64,000 nt of DNA from Novosphingobium sp. FSW06-99 (GCF_001519065.1 NZ_KQ954251.1:1-64000), one strand, 5' to 3'; shown: positions 54,125 to 63,371, numbered from the stretch's first letter. A program made the numbers and translations. The notes: generated by a model from the letters alone, not told the origin.

Positions 54125-54535
54125 TCAGCGACTGGGTCGTGACCGCGCGCGCCTTCGATCGGCCAGGAAACGGTTCGCAAAAACGAGTGCGAGGTAGACA
54201 ATACTCGATGAGATCGACGAGGTCGCCACCTCTCGCTCAAAGCCACCCGACCCAAGTAGAAGCACATACGACCCTACTACCAGAACGGGGCCGAGGGCTG
54301 CGAAGGCAATTGGGTGAGCATCGATTGCCAAGCCCTTAAACCAGATCAGCAACCCGAGCGCGCCAATCCAAGGAGCAGACAACAATCCACCAAAACAAAG
54401 TCCGAAACCGGCACCGCCGAGACTGACGCCAGCCGTAGTTCCCATGGTGTCTGTTATTCCAGCGAGGCACAGCCCAACGGCGTGCGAAATCACAACTCGC
54501 GTGGTGACATTTCCGAGTGATCCGCCCTCAGTCAT
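54125..54535 (-). CDS. Small polytopic membrane protein, unknown
   Basis: The 136-residue protein has about four transmembrane segments: VVISHAVGLCLAGI, GFGLCFGGLLSAPWIGALGLLI, PIAFAALGPVLVVGSYVLLL and SSIVYLALVFANRF. It ends in a basic tail FLADRRRARSRPSR. The hydrophobic periodicity makes it more credible than the overlapping plus-strand frame. Composition is AT-richer than the core genes. No family is recognised. The 270 bp between this and the upstream-facing small gene contains no convincing gene. Confidence 0.6.
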   Translation of the reverse strand: MTEGGSLGNVTTRVVISHAVGLCLAGITDTMGTTAGVSLGGAGFGLCFGGLLSAPWIGALGLLIWFKGLAIDAHPIAFAALGPVLVVGSYVLLLGSGGFEREVATSSISSSIVYLALVFANRFLADRRRARSRPSR

Positions 54536-54643
54536 AGCTCATTCTGATAAGTTCGATTGCTTTTGGCAATGGCTGCTAGCGGGAAATGACATGCAGGCTT
54601 CGAGCGTCTTTGATTGGGCGAGAGCGCACATTCCCAACCCGCT

Positions 54644-54750
54644 CGTCATTCCCGCGAAGGCGGGAATCCAGTTTAGGCGTGGAGATGGTATTCGATCGTT
54701 CGTCCTTCACGCGAGGCAGCCACTGGATTCCCGCCTTCGCGGGAATGACG
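54644..54750. repeat. Dispersed inverted-repeat element (PAKAGIQ/RLRGND type)
   Basis: The 28-bp arm at 54644-54671 (CGTCATTCCCGCGAAGGCGG...) is the exact reverse complement of 54723-54750, with about 50 bp between. Each arm contains the TTCCCGCG/CGCGGGAA palindrome. In translation such repeats give the well-known spurious peptide pattern VIPAKAGIQ...DSRLRGND, a hallmark of a dispersed intergenic element in many proteobacteria. The rest of the 340-bp gap between 54536 and 54875 holds no credible gene. Confidence 0.8.
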
Positions 54751-54875
54751 ACGAAATAGCTGTTTTTGGGGCGTAATTCGCCGCATGGGTCAATTGGGAC
54801 GTACCCAGCAAAAAGCAAGCCCGACCCCGCAACACGTCCGGGGCGGCGTCGGTCCCGTAAGGCTGATCGGGGCGA

Positions 54876-57800
54876 TCAGGCCTTCTTCGTCTTCTTCGCC
54901 TTGCGCACGATCGCCGACAGGCCGCGCGTCAGTTGGACCAGGCCGTTGAGGCGGGCTTCGGGGGTGGTCCAGGCGCGCTGGATCACCAGTTTGTTGTCGG
55001 GGCGCAGTTTGGCGACGCCGTTCAGGCGTTCGACATAGGCGATCAGGCCCATGGGATCGGCAAACGTATCGCCGTGGAAACTGACCAGCGCGCCCTTGGC
55101 GCCGACGTCGATCTTGCTGACTCCGGCGACGATCGCCTGGCGCTTCACCTCGATCAGGCGCAGCAGGTTTTGCGTGGGCGGGGGCAGGGAGCCGAACCGG
55201 TCGATCATTTCCGCCGCCAGCGCCTCGACAGCTTCGGGCCCTTCGGCATCGTTCATGCGGCGATAGAGCGCCATGCGCACGGCCAGATCGGGCACATAGC
55301 TTTCCTCGATCATGATCGGCGCATCGACGGTGATCTGCGGATTGAGCGCGCCGCGTTCGCGCAACAGGCTGATATCGCCGGCCTTGGCCGCCAGGATCGC
55401 GTCCTCCAGCATCGACTGGTACAGTTCGAAGCCGACTTCCTTGATATGCCCCGACTGTTCGTCGCCCAGCAGGTTGCCCGCGCCGCGCAGGTCGAGATCA
55501 TGGCTGGCCAGTTGGAACCCGGCGCCCAGCGAATCCAGATCGCCCAACACTTTCAGGCGTTTTTCGGCCACTTCCGACAAAGCCTGGTTTTCCGGGTAAG
55601 TCAGATAGGCATAGGCGCGCAGCTTTCCCCGCCCGACGCGCCCGCGCAACTGGTATAGCTGCGCCAGGCCGAACCGGTCGGCGCGGTGCAGGATCATGGT
55701 GTTGGCGCTGGGGATGTCGATCCCGCTTTCGATGATCGTTGTCGACAGCAGCACTTCGTATTTGCGGTCATAGAACGCCGACATGCGGTCTTCGACTTCG
55801 CTGGGGCTCATCTGACCATGGGCCGAAACACAGCGGATTTCGGGCACGTTCAGCCGCAGCCATTCTTCCATGTCGGGCATGTCGGCAATGCGCGGCACGA
55901 CGATGAAGCTTTGCCCGCCGCGCTGGTGTTCGCGCATCAGCGCCTCGCGCATCATCACGTCGTCCCACGGCATGACATAGGTCCGCACAGCCAGCCGGTC
56001 GACCGGCGGGGTCTGGATCGTCGACAATTCGCGCAGGCCCGACATCGCCATCTGCAACGTGCGCGGGATCGGCGTCGCGGTCAGCGTCAGGACATGGACA
56101 TCGGCCTTCAGCTCTTTCAGCTTTTCCTTGTGGACCACGCCAAAGTGCTGTTCCTCGTCAACGATAACCAGCCCGAGCTGCCGGAATTCGACCGATTTCG
56201 ACAGCAGCGCATGCGTGCCGACAACGATATCGATCGTCCCGCTGGCCAGCCCGGCGCGCGTTTCGGCGGCTTCCTTGGGCGGCACCAACCGCGACAGGCG
56301 GCCGATATTGATCGGAAAGCCTGAAAACCGTTCGACAAACCCGGCATAGTGCTGGCGCGCGAGCAACGTGGTGGGGGCGACTACCGCGACCTGCCGCCCG
56401 GCCATCGCCGCGACGAACGCCGCGCGCAAGGCCACCTCGGTCTTGCCAAAGCCGACATCGCCGCACACCAGCCGGTCCATCGGCTTGCCCGAAGCCATGT
56501 CGGCCAGCACGTCGTCGATCGCGCGTTCCTGGTCGTCGGTTTCCGTCCACGGAAAGCGGTCGACAAACGGGCCGTAGCTGGCGGGATCGGCAGGCAGGGG
56601 ATCGGCCTCGCGCAGCGCGCGCAGCGCGGCGGTGGCCATCAGTTGCCCGGCCATTTCCAGAATGCGTTCGCGCAGCTTTGCCTTGCGCCGCTGCCACGCC
56701 TCGCCGCCCAGCCGATCGAGCGCGACGCCTTCATTCTCGCTGCCATAGCGCGACAGCACGTCGAGGTTTTCGACCGGGATATACAGCTTGTCGCCGCCCG
56801 CGTAGGTCAGTTGCACGCAGTCGTGCGGGCTGTCGCCGACGCGGATCGGCTCCAGACCCTCATAGCGCCCGATGCCGTGCTCCATGTGCACGACCAGATC
56901 GCCCGGCGTCAGCGCGGCCAGTTCGGCCAGGAACGCGTCGGCATCCTTGCGCTTGCGCTTTTTGCGCACCAGCCGGTCGCCCAGGATGTCCTGTTCGGTC
57001 AGCAGTTCGACGGTTTCCCCGGCAAACCCGTGGTCGAGCGGCAGCACCACCGCCGCGATCCGCCCGGTTGCGGCCACGCCCAGCGCATCCTGCCAGGTAT
57101 CGGCCATGACCGGCTGCACTTTGCCGGCATCGGCGATCAGCCCGCTCAGCCGCGAACGCGACCCTTGTGAATAGGCGGCGAGCACCGGTTTGATCCCGCG
57201 CGTGGCCAGCGCCGACAGATGCTTTGACGCGGCTTCATAGACATTGCCGCCGCTGGCCCGGTCGGGCGCGAAATCGCGGGCGCTGGCAAAGCCGAAATCG
57301 AGCGTGCGCGCGGATTCGGGTTCGGCAAAGATCGACATGCGATGCACCGGCCAGGCGGCCAGCGCGCGTTCGAACTCGTCGCTGCCAAGGTACAGCGCAT
57401 CGGCATCGAGCGGCCGATAGTGCCCGGCCTGCGCGCGCGCCGAATCGATGCGGGCGTTGTGATAATCGGCAATGTCCGACAGCCGGGTTTCCGCTGCCTT
57501 GGCCGCACCTGCGTCAAACAGCACCAGATCATCCTGGCCCAGATGGTCGAACAGCGTGACCAGCCGGTCTTCAAACAGCGGCAGCCAGTGCTCCATGCCC
57601 GCCAGCCGCCGCCCGTCGCTGATCGCCTGATAGAGCGGATCGCCGGTGGCATTGGCGCCGAACAGTTCGCGATAGCGGCTGCGGAACCGCTTGATGCTGG
57701 CTTCATCGAGCAGCGCTTCGCTTGCCGGGATCAGCAGGTGGCTTTCCACCGGCATCACCGAGCGCTGCGTGTTGGGATCGAACAGCCGCAGCGTTTCCAG

Positions 57801-58364
57801 CTCGTCGCCAAAGAAATCGAGCCGCAGACCGTGGTCGAGCCCGCTGGGATAGAGATCGAACACCCCCCCGCGAGAGGCATATTCGCCCGCATCGACCACT
57901 GTGTCGGTGCGCGCATAGCCCAGCCGCTGCAACAGCGCGATCAGGCTGTCGCGGCCGATTTCCAGCCCCGGTTTGAGCACGCGGGTGGATTCGCGGATGC
58001 GGAACGGGGTGAGCACGCGTTGCAGCACGGCGGCCACCGTGGTGACCAGCAGTTGCGGCGCGCTGCGCTTGACCTGCAACCGCGCAAGCGCCGCCAGCCG
58101 CCGCGCACTGACCGACAGCGCGGGCGAGGCGCGATCGAACGGCAGGCAATCCCACCCCGGAAATTCGATCACTTCCAGTTCGGGGGCAAAGAATGCGGCG
58201 GTTTCGACCACCGCGCGCATGGCCGCATCGTCGGCGGCGATGAACACCGCGCGCCCCTTGCTGGCGCGCGCCAGATCGGCAAGCACCAGCGGCTGCGCCC
58301 CGCGCGCAAGCGAAGACAGCGTGAGCGGCGCGGTCGCCGAAAGGATCCGGGAAATATCGGGCAT
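54876..58364 (-). CDS. mfd: Transcription-repair coupling factor Mfd
   Basis: The 1162-residue translocase removes stalled RNA polymerase at lesions and recruits UvrAB. An N-terminal UvrB-like module (VIEFPGWDCLPFDRASP) is followed by the RNA-polymerase-interacting CarD-like domain (GDLVVHMEHGIGRYEGLEPI). Helicase motifs are CGDVGFGKTEVALRAAF (Walker A), IVDEEQHFGVVHKEKLKEL (DEEQ) and TATPIPRTLQMAMSGLREL. The C-terminal TRCF domain ends FLKS-like in a Lys-rich tail KAKKTKKA. The ATG at 58364 gives the family N-terminus. sdhE lies 20 bp upstream on the same strand. Confidence 0.97.
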   Translation of the reverse strand: MPDISRILSATAPLTLSSLARGAQPLVLADLARASKGRAVFIAADDAAMRAVVETAAFFAPELEVIEFPGWDCLPFDRASPALSVSARRLAALARLQVKRSAPQLLVTTVAAVLQRVLTPFRIRESTRVLKPGLEIGRDSLIALLQRLGYARTDTVVDAGEYASRGGVFDLYPSGLDHGLRLDFFGDELETLRLFDPNTQRSVMPVESHLLIPASEALLDEASIKRFRSRYRELFGANATGDPLYQAISDGRRLAGMEHWLPLFEDRLVTLFDHLGQDDLVLFDAGAAKAAETRLSDIADYHNARIDSARAQAGHYRPLDADALYLGSDEFERALAAWPVHRMSIFAEPESARTLDFGFASARDFAPDRASGGNVYEAASKHLSALATRGIKPVLAAYSQGSRSRLSGLIADAGKVQPVMADTWQDALGVAATGRIAAVVLPLDHGFAGETVELLTEQDILGDRLVRKKRKRKDADAFLAELAALTPGDLVVHMEHGIGRYEGLEPIRVGDSPHDCVQLTYAGGDKLYIPVENLDVLSRYGSENEGVALDRLGGEAWQRRKAKLRERILEMAGQLMATAALRALREADPLPADPASYGPFVDRFPWTETDDQERAIDDVLADMASGKPMDRLVCGDVGFGKTEVALRAAFVAAMAGRQVAVVAPTTLLARQHYAGFVERFSGFPINIGRLSRLVPPKEAAETRAGLASGTIDIVVGTHALLSKSVEFRQLGLVIVDEEQHFGVVHKEKLKELKADVHVLTLTATPIPRTLQMAMSGLRELSTIQTPPVDRLAVRTYVMPWDDVMMREALMREHQRGGQSFIVVPRIADMPDMEEWLRLNVPEIRCVSAHGQMSPSEVEDRMSAFYDRKYEVLLSTTIIESGIDIPSANTMILHRADRFGLAQLYQLRGRVGRGKLRAYAYLTYPENQALSEVAEKRLKVLGDLDSLGAGFQLASHDLDLRGAGNLLGDEQSGHIKEVGFELYQSMLEDAILAAKAGDISLLRERGALNPQITVDAPIMIEESYVPDLAVRMALYRRMNDAEGPEAVEALAAEMIDRFGSLPPPTQNLLRLIEVKRQAIVAGVSKIDVGAKGALVSFHGDTFADPMGLIAYVERLNGVAKLRPDNKLVIQRAWTTPEARLNGLVQLTRGLSAIVRKAKKTKKA

Positions 58365-58384
58365 GGTGTGGCGAGCGGTTGCGT

Positions 58385-58651
58385 CTAGCGCGGAATGTCC
58401 ACGTAATCGAGCCGGATCATCGCATCCATCATCGGCCCGGCATAGGCCGCGGGCACTGGCGCGGTGCCCAGCGCCCAGGCCATGATCTCGACATCCTCTT
58501 CCTCGACCAGCCGTTCGAACAAGTCGATCTCGTCGGCGCTCCACGTCGCGTGATGGCGGTCGAAGAAACAGCCGATCATATAGTCCGCCTCACGCGTGCC
58601 ACGATGCCACGCGCGGAATTTCAGGCGGCGAAGACGGTCGACTGGGTCCAT
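58385..58651 (-). CDS. sdhE: FAD assembly factor SdhE (succinate dehydrogenase flavinylation)
   Basis: The 88-residue protein begins MDPVDRLRRLKFRAWHRGTREAD and carries the RGxxE-type motif (RGTREADYMIG) that defines the SdhE/Sdh5 family, followed by FERLVEEEDVEIMAWAL. It promotes covalent FAD attachment to SdhA. The ATG at 58651 is preferred over one 12 codons upstream because it matches the family start. It is probably co-transcribed with mfd. Confidence 0.93.
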   Translation of the reverse strand: MDPVDRLRRLKFRAWHRGTREADYMIGCFFDRHHATWSADEIDLFERLVEEEDVEIMAWALGTAPVPAAYAGPMMDAMIRLDYVDIPR

Positions 58652-58693
58652 GGCATGCGCCCTAGGCCAATCGCCGCACGGCTGCAATATGCC

Positions 58694-59065
58694 CTAGATA
58701 CCCCGCAGCACCGCCAGCACTTCGGTTTCATGACGTCCGATCAGATCCTTGGCGAGTTCCCTGGCGGTGATCTTTTCCACCGCGCCGCTCAGATGGCGGC
58801 GCACCTCGCCCAGCACGCGCGGCGGCGCGATCAGGATCAGGTGATCGATCTGGCGGGTGATCGCCTGATGGTGCAGCCATTCGGCAATCACCGCGGCGTG
58901 AGTCGCCTCGGCCAGGCGCTGCTCGCCGCTGGCATGGCGGGGCTCTGCCAGTGTGGGGGTCGGCGCGGGCACCAGCACCGGCACGGCCTCGGTTCCGGCG
59001 TTGCGCAACAGGCGCAATTCGTGGCTGTCGATCAGTGCGACCAGCGTTCCATGGGGCAGCAGCAT
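58694..59065 (-). CDS. Host-attachment-protein-like (baeRF family) small protein
   Basis: The 123-residue soluble protein has GTLVALIDSHELRLLRNAG at the start, then IDHLILIAPPRVLGEVRRHL and ITARELAKDLIGRH. This layout matches the bacterial host attachment/archaeal Rf1-like family (PF10116-type), whose molecular role is unknown. The start is fixed by CAGGAG seven bases ahead of the ATG at 59065. It lies between sdhE and recG, divergent from recG. The first 35 residues of the longer open frame are rejected. Confidence 0.75.
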   Translation of the reverse strand: MLLPHGTLVALIDSHELRLLRNAGTEAVPVLVPAPTPTLAEPRHASGEQRLAEATHAAVIAEWLHHQAITRQIDHLILIAPPRVLGEVRRHLSGAVEKITARELAKDLIGRHETEVLAVLRGI

Positions 59066-59199
59066 GGCAATCTCCTGTGGCGGATGGTGGCGCCATGTCA
59101 CGCCGGATCTTGCCCCGCGTCCATGCGCTGAATCAAATCCCCGGCTGATTGGTGCGCATGGTGGCAAACGTTCGGCGGGGCGGTTAAGGATCGTTGCCT

Positions 59200-61257
59200 A
59201 TGCGGCCCGACCTGCTCAATCCCCTGTTTGCCGAAACCGCCGGTCTGAAAGGTGTGGGTCCCGGCCTGTCGCGCCCGCTCGAACGGCTGGGGCTGACGCG
59301 GATTCGCGATCTGGCCTATCACCTGCCCGACCGGTTCGTGTCGCGGCGGGTGGTCTCGCGGCTGGACGAGGCGGCGGTGGGCGAAAACATCGTCATCGCG
59401 CTGACCGTGCGCGAACACCGGTCGAGCGCCGGGCGCGGGCCCTATCGCGTGCTGGCCGAAGACGATGCGGGCGATATCGTGGCGTTGACCTATTTCGGCC
59501 GCGCCTCGTATTCCGCGCGCAAGTTGCTGCCGCCGGGCGAACGGCGCTGGATCGCGGGCAGGCTCGACCAGTTTGGCCAGACGCGCCAGATCGTCCACCC
59601 CGACCATATCGCCGAAGACAGTTCTGCGCTGGCCGGGCAATTGACCGAACCGGTCTATGCCCTGTCCGAAGGCCTGACCCAGGGGCGGATCGCCGCGCTG
59701 GTGGCACAGGGCCTGGAACATCTGCCGACATTGCCCGAATGGATCGAGCCCGGCCTGTTGGCGCGCGAGGGCTGGCCGACGTGGCGCGCGGCGATGCTGG
59801 CGGTGCACAAGGGCACCGATGCCGCCGCGCACGACCGGCTGGCCTATGACGAATTGCTGGCCAACAGTCTGGCGCTGATGCTGGTGCGCGCGGCGAACCG
59901 CAGCCGGCGCGGGGTGCCGCTGCACGGCGATGGCGGCTTGCGGGCGCGGCTGAACCTGCCGTTTTCGCTGACCGGGGCGCAGACCCGCGCGATTGCCGAG
60001 ATCGAGGCCGACCTGGGGCAGGGCGCGCCGATGCTGCGCCTGCTGCAGGGCGATGTCGGATCGGGCAAGACGGCGGTGGCGCTCCACGCCATGCTGATTG
60101 CGGTCGAGGCCGGGGCACAGGCGGCCTTGCTGGCCCCCACCGAAATCCTGGCGCGCCAGCATGGCGAAACGCTGACGCGGATGGCGGCGGGCAGCGGCGT
60201 GTCGATCGCACTGCTGACCGGGCGCGACAAGGGCCGCGCGCGCGAGGCGACCTTGATGGGCCTGCTCGACGGGTCGATCCAGATCCTGATCGGCACGCAC
60301 GCGATCTTTCAGGACAGTGTGGCCTACAAGAACCTGGCGCTGGTGGTGATCGACGAACAGCACCGGTTTGGCGTAGGCCAGCGGCTGATGCTGACGCAAA
60401 AGGCGCGCACCACCGCGCATTGCCTGGCGATGACCGCAACCCCGATCCCGCGCACGCTGACACTGGCGCAGTATGGTGAAATGGACGTGTCGCGGCTCGA
60501 CGAAATGCCCCCCGGGCGGCAACCGATCGACACGCGCGTGGTATCGACCGAGCGCATCGATGAAGTGGTCGCCGGGCTGGGCCGCCATCTCGCCGCCGGT
60601 GGGCAGGCCTATTGGGTGTGCCCGATGGTGCGCGAACTGGAAACCGAGGACATCGCCGCCGCCGAAGCACGCCATGCGGCGCTGAAACTGCGCTTTGGCG
60701 ATGGCGTCGAACTGGTCCACGGCCAGTTGCGGCCAGAGGCCAAGGACGCGGCGATGGAACGCTTTGCCAGCGGGCAATCGGGCCTGCTGGTGGCGACCAC
60801 GGTGATCGAGGTGGGCGTTGATGTGCCCAATGCCACGCTGATGGTGATCGAACAGGCCGAACGCTTTGGCCTGGCGCAATTGCACCAGTTGCGCGGGCGG
60901 GTGGGCCGGGGCAGCGGCAAATCGACCTGCCTGCTGCTGCGCGGCGAGACCTTGTCGGAAGTCGGCCGCGAGCGTCTGGCGCTGATGCGCGAAACGCAGG
61001 ACGGGTTTCGCCTGGCCGAAGAAGACTTGCGCCTGCGTGGCGGAGGCGAACTGCTCGGCACGCGCCAATCGGGCGACACGCCGTTCCGCGTTGCCGATTT
61101 CGACCAGATCGCGCGCCTGTTGCCGCTTGCGCACGACGACGCGCGCCTGTTGATGGAGCGCGATGGCGGGCTCGACAGCCCGCGCGGGCAGGCCGCGCGC
61201 ACCCTGCTCTATCTGTTCGAGCGGGACTGGGGCGTGCAATTGCTGCGTGGCGGGTGA
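59200..61257 (+). CDS. recG: ATP-dependent DNA helicase RecG
   Basis: The 685-residue helicase reverses stalled forks and processes Holliday junctions. The wedge/OB region is at the N-terminus (LKGVGPGLSRPLERLGL, YHLPDRFVSRR). Helicase motifs are LQGDVGSGKTAVALHAML (Walker A), LVVIDEQHRFGVGQR (DEQH), MTATPIPRTLTLAQYGEMDVS and QLHQLRGRVGRG. The C-terminus RLRGGGELLGTRQSG is the usual TRG motif region. AAGGA nine bases before the ATG at 59200 supports the start; a TTG two codons upstream is possible. Confidence 0.97.
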   Translation: MRPDLLNPLFAETAGLKGVGPGLSRPLERLGLTRIRDLAYHLPDRFVSRRVVSRLDEAAVGENIVIALTVREHRSSAGRGPYRVLAEDDAGDIVALTYFGRASYSARKLLPPGERRWIAGRLDQFGQTRQIVHPDHIAEDSSALAGQLTEPVYALSEGLTQGRIAALVAQGLEHLPTLPEWIEPGLLAREGWPTWRAAMLAVHKGTDAAAHDRLAYDELLANSLALMLVRAANRSRRGVPLHGDGGLRARLNLPFSLTGAQTRAIAEIEADLGQGAPMLRLLQGDVGSGKTAVALHAMLIAVEAGAQAALLAPTEILARQHGETLTRMAAGSGVSIALLTGRDKGRAREATLMGLLDGSIQILIGTHAIFQDSVAYKNLALVVIDEQHRFGVGQRLMLTQKARTTAHCLAMTATPIPRTLTLAQYGEMDVSRLDEMPPGRQPIDTRVVSTERIDEVVAGLGRHLAAGGQAYWVCPMVRELETEDIAAAEARHAALKLRFGDGVELVHGQLRPEAKDAAMERFASGQSGLLVATTVIEVGVDVPNATLMVIEQAERFGLAQLHQLRGRVGRGSGKSTCLLLRGETLSEVGRERLALMRETQDGFRLAEEDLRLRGGGELLGTRQSGDTPFRVADFDQIARLLPLAHDDARLLMERDGGLDSPRGQAARTLLYLFERDWGVQLLRGG

Positions 61258-61308
61258 TTGCCCCTGCGGGCAGGCGTGATCGGCGCGGCAGTGGGCTAGA
61301 CCGGCGCG

Positions 61309-61743
61309 ATGGATGCCCTTTCCCCCAATGCCCGCTGGTTCGGCTATGCCGGGCTTTTGCCGCAAGCCGCAGCACTGGTTGCCATCGTGCATGGGGGCGA
61401 GGCGCGGTGGAGCGCACTGGTGCTGGCGTTTGGCTATGCGGCGCTGATCTTCAGCTTTCTGGGCGGAGTGTGGTGGGGGCTGGCGCTTGCCGCACCGCGT
61501 GTGCCGCGCTGGGTGTTTGGCGCGGCGGTATTGCCCAGCCTGATCGCCCTGGCGCTGTGGTATCCGTGGGCGGTGGGGCAGACCTGGCCCGGGCCCGAAC
61601 TTGTTGCGTTGGGGATGATGATTGGCGGATCGCCGTGGGTTGACCGCGCGATCGGGTTCGCCCCGCGCGGCTGGATGGCCTTGCGCTGGCAATTGTCGCT
61701 GGGGCTGGGCGGGTTGACCGTGGCGACCGGGCTTATCGGGTGA
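61309..61743 (+). CDS. DUF3429 family inner-membrane protein
   Basis: The 144-residue protein has four to five hydrophobic segments (WFGYAGLLPQAAALVAIV, ALVLAFGYAALIFSFLGGVWWGLAL, VFGAAVLPSLIALALWY, and the C-terminal QLSLGLGGLTVATGLIG). The FLGGVWWG motif and overall length fit DUF3429. Function is unknown. It follows recG by 51 bp and overlaps the convergent truncated-haemoglobin gene by 11 bp, tail to tail. Confidence 0.8.
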   Translation: MDALSPNARWFGYAGLLPQAAALVAIVHGGEARWSALVLAFGYAALIFSFLGGVWWGLALAAPRVPRWVFGAAVLPSLIALALWYPWAVGQTWPGPELVALGMMIGGSPWVDRAIGFAPRGWMALRWQLSLGLGGLTVATGLIG

Positions 61744-62275
61744 CGATGTCGCGCTTCATCGGCGCAAGTTTGGCCAGCAGGCGGTTTTGTGCCGCAAACG
61801 GAATGCCGCGTTCGTGCATCGCGCGTTGCAGATCTTCGACCAGCGCGTTCATGTCGTGGGTCTTCAGCCCGAGCTGGCGATGCGCCTCGCGCATCTCGCG
61901 CCCGGTATAGGTGCAGCCCGCGTTGAGGATGTAGCAGACTTGTTCGTAAAGCGTGCGTTCCAGCCGCCGGGTGTCGGTGGCGACGAAAATGTCCTTGATC
62001 GCCGGGTCGGTGATGATCAGCGTGACCAGGCGGTGTGCCAACCGATGAATGCCGTCCTGCCCACCGAACGTGCGCGCCATGTCGCTGCCCGCAAACGGGG
62101 TGGCCCCGGCATTGGCATCGGTCACGGTATAGGGCTTTACCGGCAGTTCGCCGCTCACCGGATCGGGCCTGGGCTGTTCCACCCCGAATTCCTTGAACCA
62201 GTCGACCCCGTCGGGCGCGTTCTGCGCCTTGGCCGGGCTGCTGAGCGCCAGCGCGATGGGGACCAAACCCAGCAT
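61733..62275 (-). CDS. Exported group-1-type truncated haemoglobin
   Basis: The 180-residue protein starts with a signal peptide (MLGLVPIALALSSPAKA-QN). A globin-like core follows from about residue 70: FGGQDGIHRLAHRLVTLIITDPAIKDIF, then LYEQVCYILNAGCTYTGREM and EAHRQLGLKTHDMNALV, where the His is the likely proximal heme ligand. The usual B-helix Phe-Tyr pair of trHb1 is not evident (Leu-Val in its place). GAGGGG seven bases ahead of the ATG at 62275 supports that start; ATGs at 62281 and 62293 are alternatives. An exported heme globin beside a cupredoxin gene suggests a redox or gas-related role (inference). Confidence 0.78.
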   Translation of the reverse strand: MLGLVPIALALSSPAKAQNAPDGVDWFKEFGVEQPRPDPVSGELPVKPYTVTDANAGATPFAGSDMARTFGGQDGIHRLAHRLVTLIITDPAIKDIFVATDTRRLERTLYEQVCYILNAGCTYTGREMREAHRQLGLKTHDMNALVEDLQRAMHERGIPFAAQNRLLAKLAPMKRDIVTR

Positions 62276-62286
62276 GGTCATGCCCC

Positions 62287-63237
62287 TCAACATGCGATCT
62301 GCACCGACAGATAGGCGCCGCGCTGGGGCCGGAACGTGGCAACCGGGCCGATATCGACCCACGCGGCGGTCAGCGTGACATGGCGGGCAGGGGCCCAGGC
62401 AACAAACACGTCATGCGATGCGGTTTCGCGGGCAAACCCCAGATTGTCGGGCCGGGTGCGCCATTCACCGCCGATCGCCAGACGGCGCGACATCTGATAG
62501 GCCAGCGATCCCTCGAACTGGCCGCTGCGGTGGGCATTTTTATCGCCGCCAAAGCCCAGCAGGCCGAACTGGTTGGCATCGGTCAGGCGAAAGGTGGTGT
62601 TGATCAGCACGCTGCTGCCCAGCACCAGCTTGGTCGCGCTGAGCGTGAAATCTGTGCCGGCCGATTGTTTCGCGCCGACCAGCCGCACCACCGCGCCATT
62701 GAGGTTGTGCTTGAAATCGGTGCCGAGGGTGATCTGTGGCAGCCATTGCGGGCCATAGACCAGATCGCCCACCAGCCGCAGCCGCGCGGTGACGATATCC
62801 TGACGAAATGTATAGCCGTGGCCGAGACCCAACGCCTCACCCGCGCTTAATGTATCGAAATTTTCACGGGCATAGCCCAGTGCCAGACGATTGCGCAGGC
62901 CGATGGCGAAACCATGGGTTTCCAGATTGAAATCGCGCAATGGCACGTCGGTGGCAAACGCCGACAGCCCGATACCGTGGTCGGTCTCCATTCCCGGAAT
63001 GACCGCCCAACTGGCCAGGCCGCCGCCCGCCGATCCCTCGATGGTCGAAACGCCGTTGGTCAGCAAAAGTTTGCCGCCATCGAAGAGGCCGGCGTCTTCC
63101 GCCATCGCCGGGGCACCGCACAGGATCGCCGGGGCACCGCACAGGACTGCGCCAAACAGGCCCAGCAGGCCGGAGATTCGGCACGACAGAGTGATAGGGT
63201 GCAAGCGTTCGGTTTCCCGCGTTGAACGGCCAGACAT
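62287..63237 (-). CDS. DUF3034 family outer-membrane protein
   Basis: The 316-residue protein has a signal segment ending near AMAED and a mature part of repeated beta strands: GKLLLTNGVSTIEGSAGGGL, GIGLSAFATDVPLRDFNLETHGFAIGLRNRLAL, and the closing RGAYLSVQIAC. GGKLLLTNGVSxIEGxAGGGL is the typical start of DUF3034 proteins, which often sit beside the methylamine-utilisation-type cupredoxin gene. The start is uncertain: the ATG at 63237 has only GATAGGGAC directly before it. A 21-bp tandem duplication lies inside the signal peptide. It is divergent from the cupredoxin gene. Confidence 0.8.
   Translation of the reverse strand: MSGRSTRETERLHPITLSCRISGLLGLFGAVLCGAPAILCGAPAMAEDAGLFDGGKLLLTNGVSTIEGSAGGGLASWAVIPGMETDHGIGLSAFATDVPLRDFNLETHGFAIGLRNRLALGYARENFDTLSAGEALGLGHGYTFRQDIVTARLRLVGDLVYGPQWLPQITLGTDFKHNLNGAVVRLVGAKQSAGTDFTLSATKLVLGSSVLINTTFRLTDANQFGLLGFGGDKNAHRSGQFEGSLAYQMSRRLAIGGEWRTRPDNLGFARETASHDVFVAWAPARHVTLTAAWVDIGPVATFRPQRGAYLSVQIAC
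63104..63145. repeat. 21-bp tandem duplication inside a signal peptide
   Basis: ATCGCCGGGGCACCGCACAGG-type units at 63104-63124 and 63125-63145 are identical. They are in frame and encode a doubled seven-residue block (LCGAPAI / LCGAPAM) in the signal-peptide region of the DUF3034 protein. It looks like a recent replication-slippage event without frameshift. Confidence 0.85.
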
Positions 63238-63371
63238 GTCCCTATCGGTAACCGGTTGAAAAGGCCTGAACCAGCAGATCCGGTCAGGACGGAAGGTAAT
63301 TACCCTTATGGGCATCCCTTATAGACGAAAGTTTACGTGTTTTTCAAAGGTGCAGTGCAAGCGTTTGCGCC

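Noticed and set aside
53905..54339. Plus-strand 144-codon frame
   Set aside because: It has no domain, a poor codon pattern, and overlaps the more protein-like hydrophobic minus-strand frame at 54125-54535.
54576..54818. Minus-strand 80-codon frame containing VIPAKAGIQ and DSRLRGND
   Set aside because: These peptides are the known translation of a dispersed inverted-repeat element, not a real protein.
59098..61692. Long minus-strand open frame (864 codons) opposite recG
   Set aside because: It is an antisense shadow in GC-rich DNA; the plus strand carries all RecG motifs and a ribosome-binding site, and the antisense product is Arg/Gln/His-rich without domains.
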